The notes beneath the pieces are model-generated. The model saw nothing but the letters and a program-made list of their open reading frames with translations. It was not told the origin of the DNA and searched no databases. Positions 43,051 through 53,815 of a DNA stretch of 64,000 nt are shown here, piece by piece (the stretch's first letter is position 1; each line of letters starts with the position of its first letter). The DNA comes from Archangium sp. (GTDB lineage Bacteria > Myxococcota > Myxococcia > Myxococcales > Myxococcaceae). The translations under genes were made by a program, and so were the position numbers. The stretch spans positions 62,001 through 126,000 of the forward strand of contig JAUXRX010000002.1 in the NCBI GenBank assembly GCA_030681645.1. The letters run 5' to 3'.

Positions 43051-44144
43051 CGGGCACCCCGGCGGGTCACCCGCGCGAGCATCAACACCCCCAACCCGAA
43101 GATCGCACCCACGGGCAGGTGGCCCGCCAGCCACGGCGCGAACACCCCTCGCTCTCCGAGCTGCAGCCCAACGCGGGAGAGCACGAAGAAGGCCAGGTAC
43201 ACCCCCACCGCCACCAGCGCCGCCGTTCTCGCGGAGCGCTTGCGCGAGCCCAGCGCCACCGCCGTGGCCATCAGCCCCAGCGCCAGCGGCGCCATCAGCT
43301 GCGAGAGGTGGAAGTTGAAGCCGGCCCAGAACGCGCCCGCCGGCTCGCCGTTGGCCTCGGCGGCCCGGGCACCGCGGAGCAGATCCATCGGCGAGAGCTC
43401 TTCGTGCCCGAAGCGGAAGGTGTTGCGGCGCTGCAGCGCGTCCCCCACGTTGAGCAGCATCGTTCCTTCGCCGAACGAGGTGGTCGAGTACTCCGCCTCA
43501 GACGCGCGCTGCACCAGCACGCCGTCGGTGAGGTGCATGCCCACCCCGTGCTCGAAGGTGGCCTCGGCCTTCGGGGCCGAGAGCACCGAGACCCGCGCCG
43601 GATCGCGCTCGTCGATCAGCAACACCCGCTTCCACACGGGCCCGGGGGCGACCGCGTCGGCGTGGAACACGATGCCCGGCAGATCGGCGCGCACCGTGCC
43701 CGGCTTGAGATCGCCCAGCAGGTTCCGCTCGATCACCTCGCGGGCCGTCTGGCGCATCTGGGCGATGCCCCAGGGCTTCCAGAAGAAGACCGTGATCGCG
43801 AGCACCACGCAGACGCCGCCGGCCAGCACCAGCACCGGCCGCACCAGGTCGCGCGCCGAGACGCCCACCGAGGCCAGGGCCGTGAGCTCGCCGTCTTCCC
43901 CCAGCCGCGCGAAGCCGATCATCACGCCCAGCAGGAGCGAGATGGGGAGCACCTGCGGCAGCAGCATCGGCAGCATCGAGGCGCCCAGCATGAACCAGTC
44001 AGAGGGGTGCGCCGCGCTCCCCAGGAGGAACTCGACGCCCCGCACCAACACCATCGCGTAGAAGAGCGAGAGCAACACCGCCGTCGCCGAGAAGAAGGGG
44101 CCCACCAGCTCGCGCAGCACGTAGCGGTGGAGCACGGAGGTCAC
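43047..44144 (-). CDS. lptF: LptF/LptG family LPS export permease
   Basis: The 365-residue protein starts LHRYVLRELVGPFFSATAVL, with six membrane helices and a central periplasmic domain (about 140-270). The MVLPQVLPISLL-like stretch after the second helix and MIGFARLGEDGELTALASVG at the cytoplasmic coupling region fit the LptFG family. It pairs with the gene at 41968 through a 4-bp overlap. GTG 44144 is 2 bp after the purD stop, so the three genes form an operon. Confidence 0.82.
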   Translation of the reverse strand: MTSVLHRYVLRELVGPFFSATAVLLSLFYAMVLVRGVEFLLGSAAHPSDWFMLGASMLPMLLPQVLPISLLLGVMIGFARLGEDGELTALASVGVSARDLVRPVLVLAGGVCVVLAITVFFWKPWGIAQMRQTAREVIERNLLGDLKPGTVRADLPGIVFHADAVAPGPVWKRVLLIDERDPARVSVLSAPKAEATFEHGVGMHLTDGVLVQRASEAEYSTTSFGEGTMLLNVGDALQRRNTFRFGHEELSPMDLLRGARAAEANGEPAGAFWAGFNFHLSQLMAPLALGLMATAVALGSRKRSARTAALVAVGVYLAFFVLSRVGLQLGERGVFAPWLAGHLPVGAIFGLGVLMLARVTRRGAR

Positions 44145-44146
44145 CG

Positions 44147-45412
44147 TCAGCCCCCGGCGAGGTCGAGCGAAGGGGCGCCCGCGCCGATGTCCTTACGGAA
44201 GTGGCGGCCGCGCCAGGTGATCGACTCGGCCAGCGTCGCGGCGCGCGCCCTCGCCTCGGCCAGCGTCGCGCCGTGCGCGCAGGCGGTGATCACCCGGCCC
44301 CCCGAGGTCACCAGCTGGGTTCCGGTGCGCTTCGTGCCGGCGTGGAACACCTGCGCCTGCGCGGGCACCGACGCGGGGAGGTCGATCGCATCGCCCGTCT
44401 TCGGCGACTCCGGGTACCCCTCGGCCGCCAACACGATGCCCACCGAGAAGCCCTGCCGCTGGGGCAACACGGTCACCTGCAGCTCCCCGCGCGCGCACGC
44501 CCGCAGCACCGGCACCAGGTCGCAGTCGAGCTGCATCATCAACACCTGCGTCTCGGGGTCGCCCAGGCGGGCGTTGAACTCGAGCACGCGCGGCCCTGAG
44601 GGCGTGAGCATCAGCCCGGCGTAGAGCACCCCGCGGAACGAGCAGCCCCGCTTGCGCAGCTCGGCCAGGGTCGGGGCGATCACCTCGCGCCCCACCTGCT
44701 CGAGCTGCCCCGCATCGAGGAAGTTCGCCGGGGCGTACGCGCCCATGCCGCCGGTGTTCGGCCCCCGATCGCCGTCGAAGACGCGCTTGTGATCCTGCGA
44801 AGGGGCGAGCATCGCGAACCGCTCGCCGTCGCACAGCGCCATCACCGAGAGCTCGGGGCCGGTGAGCACCTCCTCGAGGAGAATGGTCTGCCCGGCGGGC
44901 AGCGCGCCCAGCTCACGGCAGGCGCGGGCGGCCTCTTCGCCCGACGTCGCCACCACCACGCCCTTGCCCGCGGCCAGCCCGTCGGCCTTCACCACCACCG
45001 GGCCCCAGGCGAGCGCCCGCTTCGCCGCGGCCTCCGCGTCGCCAAACAGCTCGAAGCGCGCGGTGGGCACGTTCGCCGCGCGCATGATCTCCTTCGCGAA
45101 CGCCTTGCTGCCTTCGATGCGCGCGCCCGCGGCGTCGGGGCCGAACACGTCGAAGCCGGCCTGCCGCAGGGCATCGCCCACCCCCGCCACCAGCGGCGCC
45201 TCGGGGCCCACCACCACCAGGTCGATCTGCCGGGCCCTGGCCAGCGCGACCACCGCCAGGGGGTTGGTGATCTCGAGCGGCACGCACTCGGCGAGGGCCG
45301 CGATGCCGGGGTTGCCGGGCGCGACCACCAACGAGGCCACCAGCGGGCTCTGACGAAGCTTCCAGGCCAGCGCGTGCTCGCGCCCGCCGCCGCCGAGGAG
45401 GAGCAGGTTCAT
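44147..45412 (-). CDS. purD: phosphoribosylamine-glycine ligase
   Basis: The 421-residue ATP-grasp enzyme joins glycine to phosphoribosylamine in purine synthesis. The start LLLLGGGGREHALAWKL is diagnostic, with VVGPEAPLVAGVGD, VVVKADGLAAGKGV for the ATP-grasp lysine loop, and ARLGDPETQV for the metal site. ATG 45412 is chosen for its family-like start; a GTG at 45430 overlapping the upstream stop (GTGA) would add six residues. purH lies one gene upstream. Confidence 0.93.
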   Translation of the reverse strand: MNLLLLGGGGREHALAWKLRQSPLVASLVVAPGNPGIAALAECVPLEITNPLAVVALARARQIDLVVVGPEAPLVAGVGDALRQAGFDVFGPDAAGARIEGSKAFAKEIMRAANVPTARFELFGDAEAAAKRALAWGPVVVKADGLAAGKGVVVATSGEEAARACRELGALPAGQTILLEEVLTGPELSVMALCDGERFAMLAPSQDHKRVFDGDRGPNTGGMGAYAPANFLDAGQLEQVGREVIAPTLAELRKRGCSFRGVLYAGLMLTPSGPRVLEFNARLGDPETQVLMMQLDCDLVPVLRACARGELQVTVLPQRQGFSVGIVLAAEGYPESPKTGDAIDLPASVPAQAQVFHAGTKRTGTQLVTSGGRVITACAHGATLAEARARAATLAESITWRGRHFRKDIGAGAPSLDLAGG

Positions 45413-45426
45413 GCTCGCGACCCGAT

Positions 45427-48264
45427 TCACAGCTGGTGCTTGTACAGGATGCGCTTGGCGTCCCGGTAGAGCGGATCGCTCAGCAGCACCGAGGTGAGCA
45501 CCCGGCGCGCCTCGTCGGCGTTCTTCTGGCTCGCCTCCGCGTCACCGAGGATCACCTTGGGGCCCAGCAGCTGCGGGCCGTAGCGCAGCGACGACTGCGC
45601 CGAGAGCTTCGCCTGATCGATCTTCCCCGCGGCCACCTGCGCCAGGGCCTGCCCGAAGTAGATGAGTGCGTTGTTCTTGCTCGCGTCGAGCCCGCGCGCC
45701 GCGAGCTTGAGCGAGCCGCCCACGTCCTTGCGGCGAAGCGCGGTGAGCGCGCGGTACGCGTACCCGTCGGCGTTGCGCGGATCGATGCTGGTCACCTTCA
45801 CGAAGTGCTTCTCGGCCGTCCCCGGCTCTTCCATGAACCACGCCACCAGGCCCTCGCACAGCGACGGGCTCGGATCTTCGTCGAGGTCCTTCACCAGCGC
45901 CGCGTACGCCCCCACCGCGGGCTTGAGCAGGTCCGCGGGCCGCACGTACAGGTGCGTCAGCGAAGGCACCGGCCGGCTGTTGGGGTCGGCCCGCAGGCCC
46001 CGCTTCATGCAGAACTCCCAGGCCTTGCCGTCCTTGCGCGACTTCGCGGCCGCGGCGCCCGCGAGGAAGATCGCGTCGACTCGCCGCGGGTCGGCCTCCA
46101 CCGTCGCGGTCAACGCCTGGATCGCCTCGGGCAGGCGGTCTTCGGCGATCAGCAGGCGCCCCTCGAGCGTCGCCTCGAGGTACTTGTCGCCCAGCTTGCC
46201 CTTGAGCCCGTCCAACTCCATGCGCGCCGACGAGGCGACGCCCTTGTCGAGGAGGATGAGGAACTTCTGCAGCTTCGCCGGCACCGAGTCGGTGTTGAGC
46301 TCGAGGGCGCGGTCGATCGTGTCAGACGCCTTCGCCGCGTCGCCCTGAATGCGCTGAATGGTGGCCAGGTGCACCAGCGCGTCGGCCTTCTCGCCCTTGG
46401 GGATCTCGGAGTCGTCGATGATGCCCGTGAGCTGCTCTTCGCCGCCCTTCAGATCGTTGAGGTGCTGGTAGCTGAGGATCGCCAGGCCCAGGCGCGGGCG
46501 CCCCGCGTGCGGCGCGGCCACCTTCGCCGCCTCGAGCACCTTCTTCGCCTTCACCGGCTCACCCACGTCGACCATCAGGCGCGCCAGCTCTTCGGCCGCC
46601 TCCCACTGGTCCGCGTCGAGCTCGAGGCGACGCTCCAGCGCGCGGGTGGCTTCCTTGTAGTTGCCCTGAATCGTCGCGAGCTGCGCCTGGAAGAAGTAGG
46701 CGCGCTTGAGCTTGGGATCGAGGTCCTGCGCTTCCTTGAAGTTCTTCGCCGCCTGCTGCGGGTTCTTGGTGAGCACCGTCTGACCGACCGCCAGGAAGGC
46801 GAGGGCCTTGTCGCGCGGCTCCTTCGCGTTGAGCCCACGCTCGGCGAGCACCTTGATGTCGTTGGGGTTGCCGGCCCGCGCGATCAGGAAGTGCGCGTGC
46901 GCGACGAACACCCGCAGGTCGCCGCTGCGTTGCTCTGCCGCGGCCAACATCGCCTCGGCCGCCTTCGCCGTGGGCTCGTCGATCTGCCCCACCTTGCCGA
47001 AGGCCACCGACAGCACCCAGCCCGCCAGCGCGCGATCGTTGTTGGGGTCGAGCACCAGCGCCTGCTGGAAGCTCTCCTCGGCGTCGAGGTAGCTCCGGGT
47101 GGTGTCCTTCATCAACAGCTCCTCGCCCTCGTCGACGAGCTGCCGGGCCGACGAGCCCTCGAGGTCGGGGTACTTGAGGCGCCACTGCTGGATGATCGAG
47201 TCGACCGGCCGGCCCGGCCCGCTCGGCTTCACCACCAGGGGCGGCGGCTTGCCGCCCCAGGGCCGCTTGATCACCACGCCGACCACGAGCGCGATCACCG
47301 CCACCGCCGCCACCACGATGCCGATCGTCTTGCCCTTGCCTCCGCCGTCGGAGCTCTCGCCCGAGTCACGCTTGGCCGAACGGAGCCGCGCCGGGTCGCC
47401 CGTCGAGATCGGCGTGCTCGCCGGCGGAAACAGAGGCACGGCCGCCGAAGCAGCGGGCGCGGGCGCCGCGAGGCGGGCGGCCGGCGCGGGCGCATGCGCG
47501 GGGGGAGGCGGCTCGCTCTGCTGCGCCTCGGCGCTCTTGTTCCGGCACTCGTCGCAGACCCCGAGGGCCTGATCGAACGGGTCTGCCATGTCCTTGCCGC
47601 AGCTGCGGCACTTCACCCCGACCGCGGAATTGGCGGTCAGATCTTCGGCGGCGGCTTCCGGCTTCTTCCCGGGAAAGGAGGGCGCGGGCTTCGCGGGGCT
47701 GCTGGGCCTGGGCGGCGGCGGCGGCACCTCACCCAGGTCGAGCCCGCCGCTCCCGAAGGGCGAGCTCGAGGCCGAGGACGGAGGCGGAGGGGGCGCGCCG
47801 AAGTCGAACGGGCTCCCACCCGCGGGCGGCGGCGCCACCGACGCGAAGTCGAAGGGGTTCGAAGCCCCGCCACCGGGCGTGGTCGCCGCGAAGTCGAAGG
47901 GGCTGCCTCCGCCCGGCGCTCCGGGGGGCGGCGCGCCGAAGTCGAGCGGGGAGCCGGGGTTCGTCGCGGGCGCGGCGAAGTCGAAGGGCGAGGCATTCGA
48001 AGCAGGCGAGGCCGGCGCCGTGGTGCCGAAGTGCAGGCCCTCCCCACCGCCGGGAGCTGCGGGCGGAGGCGGCGCGGCGCCCATGTCGAAGAGGAACGCC
48101 GAGGGCGCCCCGGGAGCGGCCGGCGCAGCAGCGGCGGGCGCGTCGTCCTTCTTCACCAACTGCAGGTGGCGGCATCGTGGGCACTGCGCGCGCACGCCCT
48201 TGGGGGTGACGAACTTGTCGTCGATGGCGTACGCGGCTGAACACTTCTGGCAGACGATGCGCAT
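45427..48264 (-). CDS. zinc-ribbon and TPR membrane protein
   Basis: The 945-residue protein has an MJ0042-type zinc ribbon (MRIVCQKCSAAYAIDD and CPRCRH), a long Pro/Gly/Ala linker (about 45-190) with repeated PFDFAAP units, a second zinc motif (KCRSCGKDM, CDECRN), one membrane segment (IGIVVAAVAVIALVVGVVI, about 305-325) and a C-terminal half of about eleven TPR repeats. The zinc ribbon is cytoplasmic and the TPR domain periplasmic. Myxobacteria have several such proteins. A role in assembly or gliding is possible but not shown. It sits between purH and purD. Confidence 0.75.
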   Translation of the reverse strand: MRIVCQKCSAAYAIDDKFVTPKGVRAQCPRCRHLQLVKKDDAPAAAAPAAPGAPSAFLFDMGAAPPPPAAPGGGEGLHFGTTAPASPASNASPFDFAAPATNPGSPLDFGAPPPGAPGGGSPFDFAATTPGGGASNPFDFASVAPPPAGGSPFDFGAPPPPPSSASSSPFGSGGLDLGEVPPPPPRPSSPAKPAPSFPGKKPEAAAEDLTANSAVGVKCRSCGKDMADPFDQALGVCDECRNKSAEAQQSEPPPPAHAPAPAARLAAPAPAASAAVPLFPPASTPISTGDPARLRSAKRDSGESSDGGGKGKTIGIVVAAVAVIALVVGVVIKRPWGGKPPPLVVKPSGPGRPVDSIIQQWRLKYPDLEGSSARQLVDEGEELLMKDTTRSYLDAEESFQQALVLDPNNDRALAGWVLSVAFGKVGQIDEPTAKAAEAMLAAAEQRSGDLRVFVAHAHFLIARAGNPNDIKVLAERGLNAKEPRDKALAFLAVGQTVLTKNPQQAAKNFKEAQDLDPKLKRAYFFQAQLATIQGNYKEATRALERRLELDADQWEAAEELARLMVDVGEPVKAKKVLEAAKVAAPHAGRPRLGLAILSYQHLNDLKGGEEQLTGIIDDSEIPKGEKADALVHLATIQRIQGDAAKASDTIDRALELNTDSVPAKLQKFLILLDKGVASSARMELDGLKGKLGDKYLEATLEGRLLIAEDRLPEAIQALTATVEADPRRVDAIFLAGAAAAKSRKDGKAWEFCMKRGLRADPNSRPVPSLTHLYVRPADLLKPAVGAYAALVKDLDEDPSPSLCEGLVAWFMEEPGTAEKHFVKVTSIDPRNADGYAYRALTALRRKDVGGSLKLAARGLDASKNNALIYFGQALAQVAAGKIDQAKLSAQSSLRYGPQLLGPKVILGDAEASQKNADEARRVLTSVLLSDPLYRDAKRILYKHQL

Positions 48265-48276
48265 GGGCCTGGTGCT

Positions 48277-49980
48277 TCAGTGACGGAAGTGGCGAACGCC
48301 GGTGAAGATCATGCAGAGCCCATGCTCGTCAGCCGCGGCGATCACCTCGGGGTCCCGCACCGAGCCACCCGGTTGCACCACGCAGCCCGCTCCCGCCGCC
48401 GCGAGCGCATCGAGTCCGTCACGGAATGGGAAGAAGGCGTCTGAGGCCACCGCGCTCCCTTTCAGACGCGCGCCGCCGCGCATCGCCGCAATCTTCACCG
48501 AATCCACCCGGCTTGTCTGCCCTCCTGCCTGCGCGAGCAGCTCCCGGGGGCCGGCGAAGACGATCGCATTCGACTTGACGTGCTTGCAGATCTTCCACGC
48601 GAATCGAAGCGCCTCGAGCTCCTCGGCGCTCGGCTGGCGCTGGCTGACCACCTTCCACTCGGAAGCCGGCTCCACCGCGTCGCGATCCATCACCAGCAGG
48701 CCACCCGACACGCTGCGGGCGTCGAGCTGCGCGCGCGGCTTCGCGGTGGGGCTCGCCAGGCCCGGGCCTGCGGCCAGGAGCCGCAGGTTCTTCTTCCCCG
48801 CCAGCACCTCGCGCGCGGCGGCGCTGTAGCCCGGGGCGATCACCGCCTCGAGGAACGTCTCGGCCAGCGCGGTGGCCGTCTTCACGTCGACCTCGCGGTT
48901 GAGCGCGATGATGCCGCCGAAGGCCGAGGTCTCGTCGATGGCGCGGGCGCGGCGGTAGGCCACCTCGAGCTCGTCGTCGACCGCCACGCCGCAAGGGGTG
49001 TTGTGCTTGATCACCACCGCCGCGGGGCGCTCGCTGAACTCGAGCACCAGCCCCAGCGCCGCGTCGAGATCGAGAATGTTGTTGTACGAGAGCTCCTTGC
49101 CCTGCAGCACCTCGCTGAAGGCCACCGTGGGCTCGGCGGGCGCGCGGTGCTCGCGGTAGAAGGCGCCGCGCTGGTGCGGGTTCTCGCCGTAGCGCAGGCC
49201 CTGCGACTTCACGAAGGGCAGCGAGAGCTCGTCGGGGAAGGCTGTCTCGAGGGTCGCATCACCTCGGCCGGCGCTTCCGCTTCGCTCCGCGTCGTCTCGC
49301 GCAGCCTCCGGCTGCTGGCGGTTCTGCTCGGTCCTCTGCGTCGCAGCACCTCGGCCGACGCTTCCGCTTCGCTCCGCGTCGTCTCGCGCAGCCTCCGGCT
49401 GCTGGCGGTTCTGCTCGGTGAGCCAGGCGGCGATGGCCGCGTCGTAGGCGGCCGTGTGGGCGAAGGCCTTGCGCTGCAGCGAGCGCCGCGTCTTCTCGCT
49501 GATCGCCTTCGCCGACTGCAGCTCCTCGAGCACCGCGCCGTAGTCGTCGGGGTCGACCACGATGGTGACGAAGGCCGCGTTCTTGGCCGACGCGCGCACC
49601 ATCGCCGGGCCTCCGATGTCGATCTGCTCGATGGTCTCGTCGCGCGAGGCGCCCTTGGCCACCGTCTCGCGGAACGGGTACAGGTTCACCGCGACCAGCG
49701 AGATGGCCTCGATGCCGTGCTCCGCCATCTCGCGCGCGTCGCTCTCGAGGGTGGGCCGCCCCAGGATGCCGCCGTGGATCTTCGGGTGCAGCGTCTTGAC
49801 CCGCCCGCCGAGGATCTCCGGGGTGCCGGTGTGCGCCGAGACCTTGCGCGCGGCGACTCCGGCGGCCTTGAGCGCCTCGAGCGTGCCGCCGGTGGAGAGG
49901 ATGGTGTAGCCGCAGCCGATCAGGCCCTGCGCGAAGGGGACGAGGCCGCGTTTGTCCGAGACGGAGAGCAGGGCGAGCAC
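48277..49980 (-). CDS. purH: bifunctional AICAR transformylase/IMP cyclohydrolase with a repeat insertion
   Basis: The 567-residue enzyme performs the last two steps of IMP synthesis. The IMP cyclohydrolase part starts [19 protein letters not shown] and has [14 protein letters not shown]. The transformylase part has [10 protein letters not shown]. Between them, after [11 protein letters not shown] (about 188-245), lie two tandem 29-residue units made by repeat element A, ending before the family segment [19 protein letters not shown]. Typical PurH has about 515-530 residues, so the insert explains the extra length. The frame is intact, so the enzyme may work, with the insert on a surface linker. 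GTG 49980 is chosen; TTG 50016 is an alternative. Confidence 0.9.
   Translation of the reverse strand: MLALLSVSDKRGLVPFAQGLIGCGYTILSTGGTLEALKAAGVAARKVSAHTGTPEILGGRVKTLHPKIHGGILGRPTLESDAREMAEHGIEAISLVAVNLYPFRETVAKGASRDETIEQIDIGGPAMVRASAKNAAFVTIVVDPDDYGAVLEELQSAKAISEKTRRSLQRKAFAHTAAYDAAIAAWLTEQNRQQPEAARDDAERSGSVGRGAATQRTEQNRQQPEAARDDAERSGSAGRGDATLETAFPDELSLPFVKSQGLRYGENPHQRGAFYREHRAPAEPTVAFSEVLQGKELSYNNILDLDAALGLVLEFSERPAAVVIKHNTPCGVAVDDELEVAYRRARAIDETSAFGGIIALNREVDVKTATALAETFLEAVIAPGYSAAAREVLAGKKNLRLLAAGPGLASPTAKPRAQLDARSVSGGLLVMDRDAVEPASEWKVVSQRQPSAEELEALRFAWKICKHVKSNAIVFAGPRELLAQAGGQTSRVDSVKIAAMRGGARLKGSAVASDAFFPFRDGLDALAAAGAGCVVQPGGSVRDPEVIAAADEHGLCMIFTGVRHFRH
49251..49420. repeat. two tandem copies of repeat element A inside purH
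   Basis: Two copies spaced 87 bp (29 codons) begin CCTCGGCCGGCGCTTCCGC (49262) and CCTCGGCCGACGCTTCCGC (49349) and share TCTCGCGCAGCCTCCGGCTG. On the coding strand they give [19 protein letters not shown] twice. They resemble the 39.4 kb copies at about three quarters of positions by eye. Confidence 0.85.
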
Positions 49981-50021
49981 GCGGTGGCGAGTACCAACCG
50001 CGTCTGGAGGGGTCAACGAAT

Positions 50022-50088
50022 CCGTTCACCCCGAGCGAGTCGAGGGGCCCCGTGGGCCCGTCCCTCGACGCCGCGAGGGGAGGAACGG
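50022..50088. repeat. 67-bp imperfect palindrome
   Basis: Arms CCGTTCACCCCGAGCGAGTC and its partner starting at CCCTCGACGCCGCGAGGGG, ending GAACGG, can fold into a stem of about 25 bp with mismatches. It lies between purH and the sigma-region-4 gene. GAGCGAGTCGAGGGG also appears, slightly changed, near 9680. It is likely a dispersed repeat that may act as a terminator. Confidence 0.6.
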
Positions 50089-50101
50089 CTCACGGCACCG
50101 A

Positions 50102-50620
<519 letters not shown>

Positions 50621-50650
50621 CCCCTCCTCGAAAGGTACGGCTCAAACACG

Positions 50651-51199
50651 TCAAGACTGACTGACATCGGCTCCGGGGCGCGAAGTGACCGCGCTGCCGA
50701 ACCGGGAAATCTCGTGCAGCAGCTCCCGCGCCTGCACCCGCAGCGAACGGAGCCGCGTGGTGAGTTCCTTCTTGTTGCGCTCCGCGAGGCCCTTCTTGTC
50801 CAGGTGGCGCTCGTAGCCGTCGAACACCTCGGTCAGCTCGGTGCCGGCCAGATCGAGGTGGTTCCTGAACACCATGAAGGACGCCTTGATGTCCTCGAGC
50901 GTGAGCCCCTCGGCCATCATCTGGCGGATCGCGTTCATCCGCCGCACTGAAGAGACCGGGTAGAGGCCGCTGCTGCCCTGGTGTTTGCCCTTCTTGCCCA
51001 CGCGGCGGCTGCGCGGCAGCAGCCCGGCCTGCACGTACTTGCGGAAGGTGGCCTCGGTCATCCGCGCGCCCTTCGAAACGAAGGCGTTGACGATCACCCG
51101 CGCGGGCAGGCCCTGAGCGTAGTCGCGCTCGATTCGCTCAATCTCCTCCGGCCGAAGCAGCTCCACGAGAAGTCCCAACAGGCGTTGAAGTGACGCCAC
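50651..51199 (-). CDS. MerR-family transcriptional regulator
   Basis: The 182-residue protein has an N-terminal helical stretch, then a MerR-type winged helix (about 46-110): MTEATFRKYVQAGLLPRSRR, a shared GLYPVSSVRRMNAIRQMM and GLTLEDIKA. The C-terminal part is a coiled coil (GYERHLDKKGLAERNKKEL) for dimerisation, with no metal-binding cysteines. It could regulate the sigma-region-4-like gene, 30 bp downstream. The GTG start lies in a hairpin (51194-51222). Confidence 0.8.
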   Translation of the reverse strand: MASLQRLLGLLVELLRPEEIERIERDYAQGLPARVIVNAFVSKGARMTEATFRKYVQAGLLPRSRRVGKKGKHQGSSGLYPVSSVRRMNAIRQMMAEGLTLEDIKASFMVFRNHLDLAGTELTEVFDGYERHLDKKGLAERNKKELTTRLRSLRVQARELLHEISRFGSAVTSRPGADVSQS

Positions 51200-51222
51200 T
51201 GAAAACGCCCCGCTCAGTGGCG
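51194..51222 (-). promoter_or_regulatory. inverted repeat over the MerR-family start codon
   Basis: CGCCACTGA and TCAGTGGCG are perfect 9-bp arms around 11 bases. In the transcript the GTG start falls in the second arm, so folding would hide it. As DNA it could be an operator for autoregulation. Confidence 0.5.
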
Positions 51223-51227
51223 GCGCA

Positions 51228-51257
51228 TGAATATCAGCTACTCACGCGAAGTGTCAA
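51228..51257 (-). promoter_or_regulatory. promoter of the MerR-family gene
   Basis: On the minus strand TTGACA and TATTCA are separated by 18 bp, about 30 bp upstream of the start codon. Such near-long spacers are common in MerR-controlled promoters. Confidence 0.5.
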
Positions 51258-51461
51258 CGGGGTCCGTGACATTTCGATCGCGATCGCGTCCTCGTTCCGA
51301 GCGGGGTCAGCCAGTCCGTCCGAAGACAGGACAGGCAGATGGATCAGCCGACCCGGAAAGAGTCAGCCTGGTGGAGGGTGAGGCAGCGGCCCAGATCAGG
51401 GCTCGGCCGCAAACGATCGAAATCGTTCCGCAATCAGCGCGCGGCTGATCGGGACGTCAGC

Positions 51462-52120
<659 letters not shown>

Positions 52121-52121
<1 letters not shown>

Positions 52122-53710
52122 CACACGTCCCGCTGGATGATCGTGTCGGTGAGCCAGTTGTGATCGTCGGTGGCGAGGTAGTCGAGCGTGTAGTGCAGGC
52201 CGCGGCTCTCCTTGCGGCGGGTGGCGCAGTCGACGATCAGGTGCGCCACGTCGGCGATGTTGCGCAGCTCGATCGTGTCGCGGGTGACCTGGTAGTCCCA
52301 GTAGTACTGGCGGATCTCCTCGCGCAGCATGTCGAGGCGCCGCCGCGCGCGGGCCAGCCGCTTCCCCGTGCGCACGATGCCCACGAAGTTCCACATCAGC
52401 CTGCGGATCTCGTCCCAGTTCTGGCTCACCACCACCCGCTCGTCGGAGGTGACCGCGTGCCCGGGGTCCCACTCGCGCACGTCGCGCTTCACCGCGGCGA
52501 TCGACTTCACCTCTTCACTGCAGGCGATCACCGCGCGGTGGCCGAACACCAGGCCCTCGAGCAGCGAGTTCGAGGCGAGGCGGTTGGCGCCATGCAGCCC
52601 CGTGCAGCTCACCTCGCCCACCGCGTAGAGCCCGGGCACCGAGGTGCGGCCGAAGGCGTCGGTCACCACGCCGCCGCACATGAAGTGCGCCGCGGGGACC
52701 ACCGGAATGGGCTGCACCGCCATGTCGATGCCGAACTCGCGGCAGGTGGCGTAGATGTTGGGGAAGCGCTCGACCAGGTACTTCTTCCCCAGGTGCGTCA
52801 TGTCGAGGTGCACACACTCGTCGCCGGTGCGCTTGATCTCCGAGTCGATGGCGCGGGCCACGATGTCGCGCGGCGCCAGTTCCTGCCGCTCGTCGTAACG
52901 CTTCATGAAGCGCTCGCCCGTCGACTTCACCCGCAGCCGCCCGCCTTCCCCGCGCAGCGCCTCGCTGATGAGGAAGTTCTTCGCGTCGGGGTGGAACAGG
53001 CAGGTGGGGTGGAACTGGTAGAACTCCATGTTCGCGATCTTCGCGCCCGCCCGGTACGCCATCGCCACCCCGTCGCCGGTCGCGACGTCGGGGTTGCTGG
53101 TGTAGAGGTAGACCTTGCCCGCGCCGCCGGTGGCCAGCACCGTCACCTTGCCCAGGAAGGTGTCGATGGTGCCGTCTTCCCGCAGCACGTAGCAGCCCAG
53201 GGCGCGCCCGTGGCCACGCGGCGCAGCGGGGTCGAGGATGAGATCGATCGCGGCCGATTCCTCGAAGAAGTCGATCTTCCCCGTCTCGTCGCAGGCAGCG
53301 AGCAGCGCCCGCTGCACCTCGCGCCCGGTGATGTCGGCGCTGTGCACGATGCGCCGCTTGCTGTGCCCGCCTTCCCGGGTGAGATCGAACTCGCCGTTGT
53401 CCCGGCGGTTGAACTCCGCCCCGACCGCGACGAGCGCCTTGAGCCGCTCCGGGCCTTCGCGCACGGTGATCTCGACGATCTCGCGCTTGTTGAGACCCGC
53501 GCCCGCGATCATCGTGTCTTCGGTGTGCTTCTCGAAGGTGTCCTCGGGCGAGAGCACCGCCGCGATGCCGCCCTGCGCGTAGACCGTGTTCCCCTCGGAA
53601 CGGCCCCGCTTGGTGAGCACCGCCACCCGCCCGTTCTTCGAGGCTTCGAGGGCGAAGCTGAGGCCGGCGACACCGCCGCCGAGGACGAGGAAGTCGAATT
53701 CGCGAACCAT
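52121..53710 (-). CDS. nadB: L-aspartate oxidase
   Basis: The 529-residue flavoprotein oxidises L-aspartate to iminoaspartate, the first step of NAD synthesis. The FAD-binding start is LVLGGGVAGLSFALEASK, with SEGNTVYAQGGIAAV as the second FAD contact, and the capping-domain EGGHSKRRIVH and the late VGEVSCTGLHGANRLASNSL are typical. Its stop overlaps the LOG gene start. nadA and nadC are not in the window. Confidence 0.92.
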
Positions 53711-53815
53711 GGCGGCTGCTTACTCCCCTCATTCGGACAGAGAAGCGGAAGCTGGGGCCGGCGTGGTCAGTTCTTTGCGGGCCCCCGGCGATCAGCGCTA
53801 GTGTCCCACCTCGGA

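Noticed and set aside
45436-48240. A 934-residue open frame antisense to the zinc-ribbon TPR gene
   Set aside because: Same compositional artefact; the product is low-complexity and Arg-rich.
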